Shown: in pieces, positions 7,830-16,806 of the stretch
How positions within the stretch are numbered: position 1 is the stretch's first letter
Layout: the number at the start of each line of letters is the position of its first letter
DNA from: Agarivorans sp. Alg241-V36
GTDB taxonomy: Bacteria; Pseudomonadota; Gammaproteobacteria; Enterobacterales; Celerinatantimonadaceae
Assembly: GCF_900537085.1 (NCBI RefSeq)
Contig: NZ_UNRE01000007.1
Span: forward strand, 183,654-247,653
Direction: 5' to 3'
DNA length: 64,000 bases
The notes under the pieces: model-generated
The model's database searches: none
What the model was told of the DNA's origin: nothing
The model's input: the letters and a program-made list of their open reading frames with translations, nothing else
Program-made: the position numbers and the translations under genes

Positions 7830-9662
7830 TCATTCAACAGTTACCGATTTTGCCAAGTTTCTTGGCTGGTCTACGTCGGTGCCTTTGATTAGCGCTACGT
7901 GGTAAGACAATAGCTGCATAGGCAGGGTGTAAACAATCGGCGCAATTAGCTCGTCTACATGTGGAACATTAATCACGCGCATGGTTTCGTCACTTTCAAA
8001 CTTGGCGTCTTTATCGGCGAATACATACAAAATGCCGCCACGGGCCCGTACTTCTTCCACGTTCGATTTAAGCTTTTCTAGCAATTCGTTGTTTGGCGCT
8101 ACCACAATGATTGGCATTTCGGCGTCAATCAAAGCTAGTGGGCCGTGCTTAAGTTCGCCAGCCGCGTAAGCTTCGGCGTGAATGTAAGAAATCTCTTTAA
8201 GCTTAAGCGCACCTTCCATGGCGATTGGGTATTGAGTACCGCGGCCAAGGAATAAGCTGTGATTCTTGTCGGCAAAGTCTTCTGCGAGTTCTTCAATGGC
8301 AGCATCTAGCGTTAGGGCTTGCTCAATTTTTGCTGGCAAGGCTTGTAATGCACCTACAATGCGCGCTTCCAAGTCTGCTGATACATCTTTATTACGGCCA
8401 ATCGCTGCAACCAACATCAACAAACCAGCTAGCTGAACCGTAAAGGCTTTAGTTGAAGCTACGCCAATTTCGGTGCCTGCTTTCATCAAGTAAGCCATGT
8501 CTGATTCGCGTACTAGTGATGAACCGTCAACGTTACAAATGGTTAAGCTAGAGGTATAACCTTGTTCTTTAGCTAAGCGTAAAGCCGCCAGCGTATCGGC
8601 GGTTTCACCACTTTGCGAAAGGGTAACCAACAAGCTGTTTTTAGGTGTAAATGACCGGCGGTAACGAAACTCTGAGGCAATTTCTACATTACATGGAATG
8701 CCTGCCAACTCTTCAAACCAATAACGGGCTACCATGCCAGAGTTATAAGAGGTACCACAGGCAATAATTTGCACGTGCTCAATGGTTGGTAGAATCTCTG
8801 CGGCTTTAGGACCAAAAGCACTGTCGAGTACTTTGCCTGCTTGCAAGCGGCCTTCTAAAGTACGTTGAATCGCAATTGGTTGCTCGTAGGTTTCTTTAAG
8901 CATGTAGTGGCGATATTGGCCTTTGTCGCCAGCATCGTGAGAAGCGGTAGATTCGCTAATTTCGCGCTCTACTGGCTCACCATTTTCATCAAAAATGCTA
9001 ACACCTTGGCGTGTTACTTCGGCTACGTCACCTTCTTCTAGGAAGGCAAAACGGCGAGTTACCGGCAGTAACGCAAGTTGGTCAGACGCAATGAAGTTTT
9101 CACCTACACCATAACCAATAACCAGCGGGCTACCAGAGCGAGCAACCACTAAACGGCTTGGGTCGCGTTTATCGGCAATCACCATGCCGTAGGCACCTTC
9201 TAACTCGGCCACTGCAGATTGCACTGCTTCAACCAAGCTTTGGTGATGCTTAATTTTATGTTCAACCAAGTGAACAATCACTTCGGTGTCGGTATCGGAT
9301 GCAAAGGTATAACCCTTAGCAATTAACTGCTCGCGAAGCTCTGCGTGGTTTTCAATGATGCCATTGTGCACAACGGCAATGGTTTCACATGAAACATGTG
9401 GGTGAGCGTTACGCTCGCTAGGCTCACCGTGAGTAGCCCAACGGGTGTGCGCGATGCCAGTACCGCCAAGTACCGGGTTACCTTCTAGGGCGTCGGCCAA
9501 CTCTTGCACTTTGCCTAGGCGACGTACGCGGCTTAATTCGCCATCGGCGGTGATGGTTGCTACACCCGATGAGTCGTAACCACGGTACTCTAAGCGACGT
9601 AGCCCTTCGACTAAAATATCCGCTACATCACGTTGAGCAACAGCTCCTACAATTCCACACAT
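7830..9662 (-). CDS. glmS: Glutamine--fructose-6-phosphate aminotransferase (isomerizing)
   Basis: 610 residues, the full family length. It makes glucosamine-6-phosphate from fructose-6-phosphate and glutamine, the entry step to UDP-GlcNAc for peptidoglycan and LPS; cytoplasmic. It starts MCGIVGA, so Cys2 is the N-terminal nucleophile of the glutaminase domain (about 1-240), with RWATHG and NGIIEN motifs. Two SIS domains follow (about 290-430 and 460-600) with CGTSYNSG and [11 protein letters not shown], ending in the conserved NLAKSVTVE, which holds the fructose-binding lysine. A good AAGGA site precedes the ATG. It lies 22 nt downstream of a DeoR-family gene in the same direction, so the two are probably co-transcribed and controlled from the operator near 10461-10502. 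Confidence 0.97.
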   Translation of the reverse strand: MCGIVGAVAQRDVADILVEGLRRLEYRGYDSSGVATITADGELSRVRRLGKVQELADALEGNPVLGGTGIAHTRWATHGEPSERNAHPHVSCETIAVVHNGIIENHAELREQLIAKGYTFASDTDTEVIVHLVEHKIKHHQSLVEAVQSAVAELEGAYGMVIADKRDPSRLVVARSGSPLVIGYGVGENFIASDQLALLPVTRRFAFLEEGDVAEVTRQGVSIFDENGEPVEREISESTASHDAGDKGQYRHYMLKETYEQPIAIQRTLEGRLQAGKVLDSAFGPKAAEILPTIEHVQIIACGTSYNSGMVARYWFEELAGIPCNVEIASEFRYRRSFTPKNSLLVTLSQSGETADTLAALRLAKEQGYTSSLTICNVDGSSLVRESDMAYLMKAGTEIGVASTKAFTVQLAGLLMLVAAIGRNKDVSADLEARIVGALQALPAKIEQALTLDAAIEELAEDFADKNHSLFLGRGTQYPIAMEGALKLKEISYIHAEAYAAGELKHGPLALIDAEMPIIVVAPNNELLEKLKSNVEEVRARGGILYVFADKDAKFESDETMRVINVPHVDELIAPIVYTLPMQLLSYHVALIKGTDVDQPRNLAKSVTVE

Positions 9663-9684
9663 AGTTAATTCCTTGTCGATAAAG

Positions 9685-10449
9685 TTATTTTGCTATGACT
9701 ACATTCACGCCCTGAGCACGAATTTGCTCAGCCACGCTAGCGTCTAGCTGCTTGTCTGTAACCAAAGTTGAGATCTTCGACCATGCCAACTCTAGGTTAT
9801 GAATTTTTCTGCCAATTTTATTGGACTCGGCTAATACCACTACTTCGCGGGCAACCTCTGCCATCACTTGGCTTAAACCGACTAGTTCGTTAAAGGTAGT
9901 CGATCCACGTGCCACATCGATACCGTCTGCGCCAATAAACAATTGGTCGAAGTCGTAAGCACGTAATACTTGTTCTGCTACTTGACCCTGAAATGCTTCT
10001 GAATGCGTATCCCAGGTGCCACCGGTCATCAAAAGTGTTGGCTCGTTTTCTAGCTCGCGTAAAGCGCCAGCAATGCTTAGCGAATTAGTCATTACCACCA
10101 AACCTTCTTTCTCAGATAGCTCGGGCAGTAAGGCGGCAGTTGTGCTGCCACTGTCGATAATAATGCGATTATGATCGCGAATTAGCCCGGCAGCAGACTT
10201 GGCAATTGCTTGTTTTTGCTCAGACACTTGCTCGTCGTGCGGTTCGTTGATCAATTCCTTGGGAATAGGCACTGCGCCGCCGTAACGTCTTAGCAACAAG
10301 CCGTTAGCTTCTAGACTAGCTAAATCCTTTCGAATCGTAACTTCTGAGGTTTCAAAAGCGTGAGCAAGTTCATCAACCTTTACTTCACCGAGTTCGGCGA
10401 GGCGATCTAAGATAAGGCGACGGCGCTGCTGAGTGTTTCGTTTGATCAT
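9685..10449 (-). CDS. DeoR-family transcriptional regulator, probable regulator of glmS
   Basis: 254 residues. N-terminal DeoR helix-turn-helix (about 5-58: [20 protein letters not shown] then [19 protein letters not shown], followed by the family's RRYGGAV). The C-terminal DeoRC sugar-phosphate sensor domain (about 75-235) carries [15 protein letters not shown] and FIGADGID. The family senses phosphorylated sugars; linkage to glmS suggests glucosamine-6-phosphate or a related amino sugar phosphate, which is inference. Its promoter region holds a near-perfect palindrome, so autoregulation of the regulator-glmS operon is likely. Confidence 0.85.
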   Translation of the reverse strand: MIKRNTQQRRRLILDRLAELGEVKVDELAHAFETSEVTIRKDLASLEANGLLLRRYGGAVPIPKELINEPHDEQVSEQKQAIAKSAAGLIRDHNRIIIDSGSTTAALLPELSEKEGLVVMTNSLSIAGALRELENEPTLLMTGGTWDTHSEAFQGQVAEQVLRAYDFDQLFIGADGIDVARGSTTFNELVGLSQVMAEVAREVVVLAESNKIGRKIHNLELAWSKISTLVTDKQLDASVAEQIRAQGVNVVIAK

Positions 10450-10460
10450 AATGCCATTAG

Positions 10461-10502
10461 ATAAGTTTCGAATCGAAACTTATTATAGTTAAGCGAAACT
10501 TA
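10461..10502. promoter_or_regulatory. Palindromic operator plus an extra half-site upstream of the deoR-family gene
   Basis: Perfect 11-bp arms (ATAAGTTTCGA at 10461-10471 and its complement at 10473-10483) flank one central base. A further half-site (GCGAAACTTA, from 10493) repeats the right arm (TCGAAACTTA, from 10473) 20 bp away, on the same helix face. It lies in the 77-nt gap just upstream of the DeoR-family start at 10449, the expected place for its own operator. Confidence 0.75.
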
Positions 10503-10526
10503 AGATCAAGCCGAGTTGTTAAAAAA

Positions 10527-11387
10527 TTAGTCTTCGCTTTGTTTAGCGGGTGGAGCAAACAACAATCGCCAGCGCTGAGCAATGCTCAAGCCCGGTGCAC
10601 AAGCCTGTTTAAACATACTTTGCCACTCGCTAAAAGTAACCACCAAGGGGTTAAAACTGTTCACAGGCTGAGTAATGCCGTAATCCACTGTTTCGACTTC
10701 CGGTTCGAAACTGCCAAACCAGCGATCCCAAATAATCAGTACGCCAGCGTAGTTTTTATCAATATATTGAGGATTGCGCCCATGGTGCACGCGATGGTGG
10801 GAAGGGGTGTTAAAAATCCATTCCAGTAGGCCCAGCTTTTTAATTGCTTGAGTATGCACAAAAAACTGCAAGCCCAAGTTAAGCAGTACAACAAACACGA
10901 CCCAGTGCGGCGCAAATCCTATAATTACCAGCGGTAACCAAAATAGCCACATGCCCGCTAAGGGGTACATTAAGCTTTGTCGAAATGCGGTGCTAAAGTT
11001 CATGTTCTCTGAGCTATGGTGAACCACATGAGCAGCCCACATCCAGCACACTCTATGACTGGCGCGGTGAAACCAGTAATAGCAAAAGTCTTGGGCAATA
11101 AACAAAGCAATAAAACTGACTAAACCTATGTTTATCTCAAACAAGCGCCAGCCAAACAGGCTTAAGTAAATTTGGCTAACCAGCAAGCCCATTAAAATAT
11201 CACTGAGCTGATGCATGCCTGCTAAGGCAAAATTGCATAGGAGTTCTTTGGCCTGATACTGGGCAGAACGAGGCAGTTTTTGGCGCACATTTCCCCAATA
11301 CCATTCTAGCCCCATGCATAACAAAAACAGCGGCGCTAAGGCCATCAGTAAATATTCGGGATGAGTAATGAGTATGGCAAAATCCAT
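10527..11387 (-). CDS. Sterol desaturase / fatty acid hydroxylase superfamily membrane protein
   Basis: About 286 residues with four or five hydrophobic segments. It has the superfamily's di-iron histidine clusters: HRASHR, HVVHHSSENMN, then HHRVHHGRNP and the typical end NYAGVLIIWDRWFGSFEPE. These integral membrane enzymes hydroxylate or desaturate lipids; the actual substrate cannot be told from sequence. The ATG at 11387 has AAGGA 6 nt upstream, whereas the ATG at 11393 sits directly against it, so I prefer the shorter form. It lies 18 nt downstream of the DUF2804 gene, probably one operon. Confidence 0.85.
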   Translation of the reverse strand: MDFAILITHPEYLLMALAPLFLLCMGLEWYWGNVRQKLPRSAQYQAKELLCNFALAGMHQLSDILMGLLVSQIYLSLFGWRLFEINIGLVSFIALFIAQDFCYYWFHRASHRVCWMWAAHVVHHSSENMNFSTAFRQSLMYPLAGMWLFWLPLVIIGFAPHWVVFVVLLNLGLQFFVHTQAIKKLGLLEWIFNTPSHHRVHHGRNPQYIDKNYAGVLIIWDRWFGSFEPEVETVDYGITQPVNSFNPLVVTFSEWQSMFKQACAPGLSIAQRWRLLFAPPAKQSED

Positions 11388-11405
11388 TTGCATTCCTTAG
11401 CTTAG

Positions 11406-12449
11406 CTACCAGCGAGCAAAGTGGTCTTCAGTTAAACCGAGTACCTGATCTAGCTGGTGCGTTTGACCAAGTTCATCAATTAAACTGCCGCTAAAATGTC
11501 CGATATATTGGCGAAAGTTGCTCTTAAGCAGCAGCAAATTGAGCCGTTCTTGGCGACTATTTAGTGGGGTAAACCGCAGATTGACCCGACCGTCATCTGA
11601 GTAGATATGCCAAACTTGAGGCTGGCCGCTACGTTGATTTGCCAAGCTGCGCTTAAAGATGAAATGCACTGGACCAAGCAATTGCTTGTGATCGTTAATC
11701 CATAGGGTATTTTCGTTACAACCGGTTTCGTTAACGCCAGCGGCTAGGTTTAAGCCAATGGTGGTCTGATTTAGGCGAGCTGACAGGCTAGCCCAACGCC
11801 AGCAGGTTTCTCGGCGCATATAACCGGCAGAGAAGTCGTAGCCGCCAAGGGCTGAGTTAAGGTTTTGCGCCTTACCGTTAACCTGTAAGTGCCCAGCCAC
11901 CGGCAAGGCATTGTGTTTTTGGGTATAGGTCCAACCGGAATATCCTGTAGGGCTGCACATGGCCATGCACTGTTGCTGGTTGGCCGGTGCCAATTGTAAA
12001 TCGGCTTCTAAAAAAGGCGTATTGGCAATGAGCTGCCATTGCCCTTCGGAAATATGCAATTGCAGCGAGTGCTTACCTTTTATAAAGGCTAAGCTGTTAA
12101 CCGGGCTTGGCTGAGTGCCGTAGCCCACGCCACAGGGTTTTAGCCAAGTACACTCTTGCAAGCTTTGGCTAGCAATATGGTAGGCATAACAAAAACCGCT
12201 GCCAAGGTAGCGAATATCCGCCAGAGCAAAGCCCAAAATATAGTCATCGCTCCTTATGCTGACAAACTGAAACTGCTTATAGTGAAAATGCTTGGCCCAG
12301 GCCGAGGCAGGCTTGTCCATGGTATTGGTATAAACAAAATGCGCTAAGCCCAAGTGGCTAACCGGGCCACTAAAATGACCAAAGCTGAGTTCGCCGTTAG
12401 TGGCCACCAAACTGCTAGGCGCTGGTTTTAATGTTTGGGAGCTGCGCAT
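11406..12449 (-). CDS. DUF2804 family protein
   Basis: 347 residues, soluble-looking, no signal peptide. It shows the pattern of the DUF2804 family: an N-terminal ELSFGHF segment, mid-region SGWTYTQKHNALPVAGHLQV, then GGYDFSAGYMRRETCWRWAS and a conserved N-E-T-G-C-NEN-LWI block. The function of the family is not established. Co-orientation with the fatty acid hydroxylase-superfamily gene 18 nt downstream suggests a shared lipid-related role (inference). The ATG has AAGGA and GAGGG just upstream. Confidence 0.75.
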   Translation of the reverse strand: MRSSQTLKPAPSSLVATNGELSFGHFSGPVSHLGLAHFVYTNTMDKPASAWAKHFHYKQFQFVSIRSDDYILGFALADIRYLGSGFCYAYHIASQSLQECTWLKPCGVGYGTQPSPVNSLAFIKGKHSLQLHISEGQWQLIANTPFLEADLQLAPANQQQCMAMCSPTGYSGWTYTQKHNALPVAGHLQVNGKAQNLNSALGGYDFSAGYMRRETCWRWASLSARLNQTTIGLNLAAGVNETGCNENTLWINDHKQLLGPVHFIFKRSLANQRSGQPQVWHIYSDDGRVNLRFTPLNSRQERLNLLLLKSNFRQYIGHFSGSLIDELGQTHQLDQVLGLTEDHFARW

Positions 12450-12689
12450 CCCTCAATCCTTTTAGCTACATTTTATTAACATTCACTAGCTAAGCAGAGT
12501 TTGAGTAAATATTCTAAAAAGATGTTTTTGCTTTGTGAGCCATCCTGCAAGAAATCGGCTGCACAAAGCCAAGCCGCATAATAAATCGCTAAATAAGAGC
12601 ACCTATCTAGAATTTATATTCAAGATAGACACAAAACAAAGACCAAAAACCCACAATAATGTGACAATGAAAACATTTTCAACCATTAA

Positions 12690-12705
12690 TGTGACGCAGA
12701 TCACC
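12690..12705. promoter_or_regulatory. CRP-like site 1 upstream of the MFS transporter
   Basis: TGTGA-N6-TCACC matches nine of ten bases of the consensus TGTGA-N6-TCACA. It lies 118 nt before the transporter start. Confidence 0.55.
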
Positions 12706-12712
12706 GAAATTT

Positions 12713-12728
12713 TGTGGATTAAATCACC
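12713..12728. promoter_or_regulatory. CRP-like site 2 upstream of the MFS transporter
   Basis: TGTGG-N6-TCACC matches eight of ten consensus bases, 23 bp from the first site. It is weaker than site 1. Confidence 0.4.
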
Positions 12729-12807
12729 TTTTGTGTTCACAATCTCGGCAACTTTCAAACCATCTGGTTAGACCAGATAAACACTCCTTTCTCCATCAGG
12801 TAAGTTC

Positions 12808-14166
12808 ATGAATACAAACAAACCAAAACTGCACTTTTGGCAAATCTGGAACATGAGTTTCGGTTTCCTAGGGATTCAATTTGGCTTCGGTTTACAAAAT
12901 GCCAACGTAAGCCGAATCTTTGAAACCCTAGGCGCTAGCATCGATCAAATCCCAATTTTGTGGCTAGCTGCGCCAGTAACTGGATTACTTATTCAGCCGA
13001 TTATTGGCTACATGAGTGACAGAACATGGAATGGTTTAGGTCGTCGTCGCCCCTACTTTTTAGCGGGCGCGATCATGTCTTCTCTAGCATTAATCATTAT
13101 GCCTAACTCGCCTTATCTTTGGATGGCAGCAGGCATGTTGTGGATACTAGATGCCTCGATTAACGTTTCAATGGAACCATTTCGCGCGCTAGTTGCTGAT
13201 AATCTTCCGTCAGAACAGCGTACTCAAGGCTTTGCAGTGCAAACCTTCTTTATTGGTGTAGGTTCGGTAATTGCGTCTGCTATGCCGTATGTGCTGGCAA
13301 ACTGGTTCGGCATTGCCAACACCGCACCTGAAGGTGTTATTCCGCCGTCGGTTAAAATCTCATTTTATGCTGGTGCCGTGGTATTTTTTGGCGCTGTTTT
13401 ATGGACAGTACTAAAAACTAAAGAATACAGCCCAGAAGAAATGGAGCGCTTTGAGGGTGCAGAGCCAGAACAGGACCAAGAAACAAGCGAAGGTTTTGCA
13501 GAAGTGTGGGCCGATGTGAAGAAAATGCCTACAACCATGCGCCAATTAGCGGTTGTACAGTTCTTCTCTTGGTTTGCCTTATTTGCCATGTGGATTTATA
13601 CCACCTCTGCGGTAACCAGCAGCGTGTACGGCGCAACCGATACGTCTTCAGCTTTATATAACGAAGGTGCCGATTGGGTAGGTTTATGTTTTGCTATGTA
13701 TAACGGTGTTAGTGCTCTAGCCGCGTTTGCCTTGCCATGGTTAGCCGCACGTAGCAGCCGTAAAGTTGTACACGCACTGTGCTTAACCCTAGGTGGAGTG
13801 AGCCTTGCAGGTATGTACTTCATTAATGACCCAAAAATGTTAATGCTTAACATGGTAGGTATTGGTTTCGCTTGGGCGAGTATTTTATGTATGCCTTACG
13901 CCATTTTAGCTGGATCTTTGCCAAGCAAAAAAATGGGCTTCTTCATGGGTGTATTTAACTTCTTCATTGTTATTCCACAAATTTTAGCGGCCGGTATCCT
14001 AGGTTACTTCACCCGCGAATTCTTTGGTGGTGACTCAATGATGGCTTTAGTATTGGGCGGCGCTTCTATGGTAATTGCCGCACTGGTTACACTAACCGTA
14101 ACCGACCGTGACGACCCACAGTTAGCCAACCAAGACGCTGAGTTAACGCAAACGCAAACCGCATAA
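12808..14166 (+). CDS. MFS sugar transporter (GPH/SLC45-like)
   Basis: 452 residues with about 12 membrane segments. It begins HFWQIWNMSFGFLGIQFGFG, with the MFS A-loop as GYMSDRTWNGLGRRRPY, features of the sugar:cation symporters annotated as SLC45 or MalT-like (maltose, sucrose or related oligosaccharides) in marine gammaproteobacteria. The substrate is not determined. There is no adjacent glycosidase or LacI regulator, so it is not in an obvious utilisation locus. Two CRP-like sites upstream suggest catabolite control. An AGGTAAG site precedes the ATG, and a strong terminator follows. Confidence 0.85.
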   Translation: MNTNKPKLHFWQIWNMSFGFLGIQFGFGLQNANVSRIFETLGASIDQIPILWLAAPVTGLLIQPIIGYMSDRTWNGLGRRRPYFLAGAIMSSLALIIMPNSPYLWMAAGMLWILDASINVSMEPFRALVADNLPSEQRTQGFAVQTFFIGVGSVIASAMPYVLANWFGIANTAPEGVIPPSVKISFYAGAVVFFGAVLWTVLKTKEYSPEEMERFEGAEPEQDQETSEGFAEVWADVKKMPTTMRQLAVVQFFSWFALFAMWIYTTSAVTSSVYGATDTSSALYNEGADWVGLCFAMYNGVSALAAFALPWLAARSSRKVVHALCLTLGGVSLAGMYFINDPKMLMLNMVGIGFAWASILCMPYAILAGSLPSKKMGFFMGVFNFFIVIPQILAAGILGYFTREFFGGDSMMALVLGGASMVIAALVTLTVTDRDDPQLANQDAELTQTQTA

Positions 14167-14181
14167 ATTAGTGGCAGATCT

Positions 14182-14213
14182 AAAAAAGGGTGAGCTAAGG
14201 CTCGCCTTTTTTA
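14182..14213 (+). terminator. Rho-independent terminator of the MFS transporter
   Basis: Stem GGTGAGC / GCTCGCC (one G-T pair) with a TAAG loop, flanked by six A and six T, 16 nt past the stop codon. Confidence 0.85.
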
Positions 14214-14295
14214 TTGGGAAAACTCAGCCAAAATAGATCTAAAAGTAGCGCTGTTACGTTATATAAGGTGAACCCTTAATCAAGGAGCGAGCATC

Positions 14296-14490
14296 ATGAA
14301 CCACCATGTTTTCAAAGTAGGTATGCGCTGTATTTACGACAACGGCGAAGCCCTCGTTGACACCTTAGACGACAAAAACAATGTAGCGCTAGTTCGCGAC
14401 CAACATACCGGTAATCTACATACCCGCGCCTACAATGACCTCTATCCCGATGATGACCAGTTTCACAGCGAAAGCGATACTTACTACTAA
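14296..14490 (+). CDS. Small hypothetical protein (64 aa)
   Basis: 64 residues, acidic C-terminus (YPDDDQFHSESDTYY). The first 45 residues (VGMRCIYDNGEALVDTLDD then NVALVRDQHTG) look like a small beta-barrel, but I do not recognise a family. It is supported as a real gene by an AAGGAG site 10 nt before the ATG and by its own downstream terminator. Probably cytoplasmic. Confidence 0.65.
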   Translation: MNHHVFKVGMRCIYDNGEALVDTLDDKNNVALVRDQHTGNLHTRAYNDLYPDDDQFHSESDTYY

Positions 14491-14511
14491 GCCAGTAAGT
14501 AAAAACAAAAC

Positions 14512-14536
14512 AGCGCCCAACAAGGCGCTTTTTTTT
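14512..14536 (+). terminator. Rho-independent terminator
   Basis: GCGCC-CAACAA-GGCGC stem-loop followed by eight T, just after the small hypothetical gene. Confidence 0.85.
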
Positions 14537-14613
14537 GATAATAAGCGCAGACTAAACATAGTAAACAACGGTATATTGCTGGAATAACTAAATTTTTTTG
14601 AGTGTTCCGCAAA

Positions 14614-15009
14614 ATGATGCAACCAAGTGCTTATCCCATCGTAGACAATCTACTATTTTCTGAGATTCGCCCCAGCACCATTCACGGCGATGGTTTATTT
14701 GCCACCAACAGCATTAATGCCAATAGCATATTGGGAATTCTCGACGGACAGTTAGTACCGTGGGATGAGCAATTTTCCACAGCATTTGAATGGAATGCGA
14801 TAAGCGAAAGCCAATTGCTTATTCGCCCTTTGCGCACTAAATACAGCTACATAAACCATAGCCGTACACCTAATTTACAACTTGAATACCACCCTCTGCG
14901 AGTCACCGCCCTTAAGGATATTAAAGCTGGCGAGGAGCTCACCCTAGACTATCGTAAAGAACCTTTACCGAAAACTTACCAACAAGGCCACGGTAGCGGC
15001 TATTTGTAG
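14614..15009 (+). CDS. SET-domain protein
   Basis: About 131 residues, essentially a bare SET domain. The N-terminal part is SEIRPSTIHGDGLFAT (the family's G-x-G-x-F/Y-A turn); NHSRTPN and GEELTLDY match the paired NHxxxPN and GEEL-x-x-DY motifs that form the S-adenosylmethionine and lysine pseudoknot. Such small bacterial SET proteins are presumed lysine methyltransferases with unknown targets. I prefer the ATG at 14614 or 14617 over an upstream GTG; no strong ribosome-binding site decides it. It ends 32 nt before the next gene, so the two may be co-transcribed. Confidence 0.8.
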   Translation: MMQPSAYPIVDNLLFSEIRPSTIHGDGLFATNSINANSILGILDGQLVPWDEQFSTAFEWNAISESQLLIRPLRTKYSYINHSRTPNLQLEYHPLRVTALKDIKAGEELTLDYRKEPLPKTYQQGHGSGYL

Positions 15010-15041
15010 TACCTTCATTTTACAAGGATAAGTAGTAGCGT

Positions 15042-16541
15042 ATGCGCGACCACATCGACTTTTATTGTTATCAACCCCTGCTTATACATGATGAGCATTG
15101 GATCAACTTCCTATCTAAAATCAATCGAGTAGCTCGTAAAAACCAAGGGGCCAGTACCCTGCGTTCAAGCAACTGGTCAAGCATGAGTGAGCACCTTACT
15201 CAACAAGGCATTAGCAATAACGACCATTGGCTAAGTAGCTATACCAAAGAAACTCAAGGGCAATTTCTCGACTTGCTGGTTTGTAACCTCAGCCAACAAC
15301 AAAACATTAATTTGCTACAAAAAGATCTAGTGACTTACCACCAAGATCAATCGGAAGTATTTCAATACTACAACCTAGATCCCGACCATAGCTCAATGAA
15401 GTTGATGTTAGTAAACCGCAGTGTATTTATGTTGGTATTTCACATTCGCTTACAACGAAAAGCTGATAAAACGCCACCAGCAGAGCTACTTAAATCAGTC
15501 CCCTTTGCCCTACGTGCAATGGTGGAAGACCAGCGGAATGGCAGTTGGAACCAGCATGCCAGAGAAACAGCCATACGAAATACTCAAATGGCCGTTGCAA
15601 AGCTAACAGGGCAGTCTTCCAAACTGGCGAGTGTAAGTATTAAACCGCATACCGGCCATGTATTGGTTGATTTTGGCAGTGAAGTAAACGAAAGCGAAAA
15701 AGCGGTGGTAAAGCAAATCCACGAGCAGGAAGAGATTAACTTCAACATCGCTTCTGAGATTGACCTAATTAACGACCACCCAGGCTCATTTGCCCATTTC
15801 GGTTGGAGTTATTCCACGGTTTACGGATTGCCAAAAGAAAAATCCACCATGTGTTTACCCTTTATGCTGTATCTGCAAGCTTGCTGGTTCTTGGCGGGCT
15901 TTTTTAAAGAGTATCTATTGGACTCGATGATTAAGCTGTCTGATGACCTAAGTAGCAACGAGTTAAAGAAACAGTCTCGCCAGTTTGATTCCTTAGTAAT
16001 GGCACATGAGATTTCACTGATCAAACACTCTCAATACAAAGGTGCGCTAAAACCATGGCAGTTTGATGCCTTTGAATGGGTGGAAAGATACTGGCAATTA
16101 GGCGAAACCTTTGAGCAGCTAAAAAGCTCAATGGCCACCAATAAAGAATTTGTTGAGCGCAAAATATCTTACAATATTCAAAACATTGAACAGCGCCAAT
16201 CCTTCATTCTATTTGTGATAACGCTGATTCAGATGCTCACTATTGTAAGCTTCTTTAAAGACTATTTTGACCTGTTGGATTCAACCAACTTGCCCAATAA
16301 GTTTTCCTTTGTAGAAAACGAAACCTTCGACGTGTTTAACCTATATCTACCGCTGTTTTTAGTCGGCATTAACCTCTGTTTTATTACCTATATTTATCGT
16401 CGTTTATTAGCAGAAAAATGGCGGGAGTTTCGCGAAGCATTCCAACCAAAACGCTTAATAGCTTGGTTCAAAACAAAGGGAAATAAAACCCGGCAACAGC
16501 AAGAAGCATCAAGGTTTAATCAGTTAGAAAACGACGCGTAA
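15042..16541 (+). CDS. Unknown membrane protein with a C-terminal two-helix membrane anchor
   Basis: 499 residues; family not recognised. A long soluble N-terminal part (1-265) is followed by a hydrophobic stretch (about 269-290), a helical region ending in NKEFVERKISYNIQNIEQRQ, then two clear membrane segments (about 386-407 and 430-452) and a basic tail. The coiled helix leading into a C-terminal hairpin recalls CorA-type topology, but I see no GMN motif, so I do not call it a transporter. It lies 32 nt after the SET gene in the same direction. Confidence 0.6.
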   Translation: MRDHIDFYCYQPLLIHDEHWINFLSKINRVARKNQGASTLRSSNWSSMSEHLTQQGISNNDHWLSSYTKETQGQFLDLLVCNLSQQQNINLLQKDLVTYHQDQSEVFQYYNLDPDHSSMKLMLVNRSVFMLVFHIRLQRKADKTPPAELLKSVPFALRAMVEDQRNGSWNQHARETAIRNTQMAVAKLTGQSSKLASVSIKPHTGHVLVDFGSEVNESEKAVVKQIHEQEEINFNIASEIDLINDHPGSFAHFGWSYSTVYGLPKEKSTMCLPFMLYLQACWFLAGFFKEYLLDSMIKLSDDLSSNELKKQSRQFDSLVMAHEISLIKHSQYKGALKPWQFDAFEWVERYWQLGETFEQLKSSMATNKEFVERKISYNIQNIEQRQSFILFVITLIQMLTIVSFFKDYFDLLDSTNLPNKFSFVENETFDVFNLYLPLFLVGINLCFITYIYRRLLAEKWREFREAFQPKRLIAWFKTKGNKTRQQQEASRFNQLENDA

Positions 16542-16551
16542 ATACTAAAAA

Positions 16552-16573
16552 GCCAGGCTTATCCGAGTCTGGC
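16552..16573 (+). terminator. Weak stem-loop after the unknown membrane protein
   Basis: 8-bp stem GCCAGGCT / AGTCTGGC with one G-T pair and a 6-nt loop, 11 nt past the stop. No U tract follows, so it is at best a weak terminator. Confidence 0.4.
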
Positions 16574-16710
16574 CCGCCTTCAAGAAAAGCCTTTCAAGCA
16601 TTACGACCAATTAATTAACCAGTAAAAATATTATAAAAACAAGAAAACCCTTTCAGTCACACCACTAATAATATTCATATAAATTAACCCAAATGAGTGA
16701 CGAACACCTA

Positions 16711-16740
16711 TTGATCCAAATATAAATAAAGAAATATCAT
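16711..16740 (+). promoter_or_regulatory. Candidate sigma-70 promoter of the peptide operon
   Basis: TTGATC (16711-16716) and TATCAT (16735-16740) with an 18-nt spacer, in a very AT-rich leader about 65 nt before the precursor gene. This is a match by eye only; other AT-rich hexamers in 16600-16800 could serve. Confidence 0.35.
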
Positions 16741-16806
16741 CCCTTCGCATTTTAATGCAAAAGCCCTATTAATTTAGGAAACAAATATTTGGATTAGGAA
16801 AATCTA

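Larger units (their letters stand above)
12450..12807. other. Divergent promoter region between the DUF2804 gene and the sugar transporter
   Basis: 358 nt, AT-rich, no convincing gene. The right half has two CRP-like sites (listed separately) ahead of the transporter. Confidence 0.5.

Noticed and set aside
12535-12771. 78-codon plus-strand frame before the sugar transporter
   Set aside because: It overlaps the CRP-like sites and has low-complexity composition and no good start signal.
15042-16541. CorA-type magnesium transporter
   Set aside because: The topology is similar but the conserved GMN after the first helix is absent.
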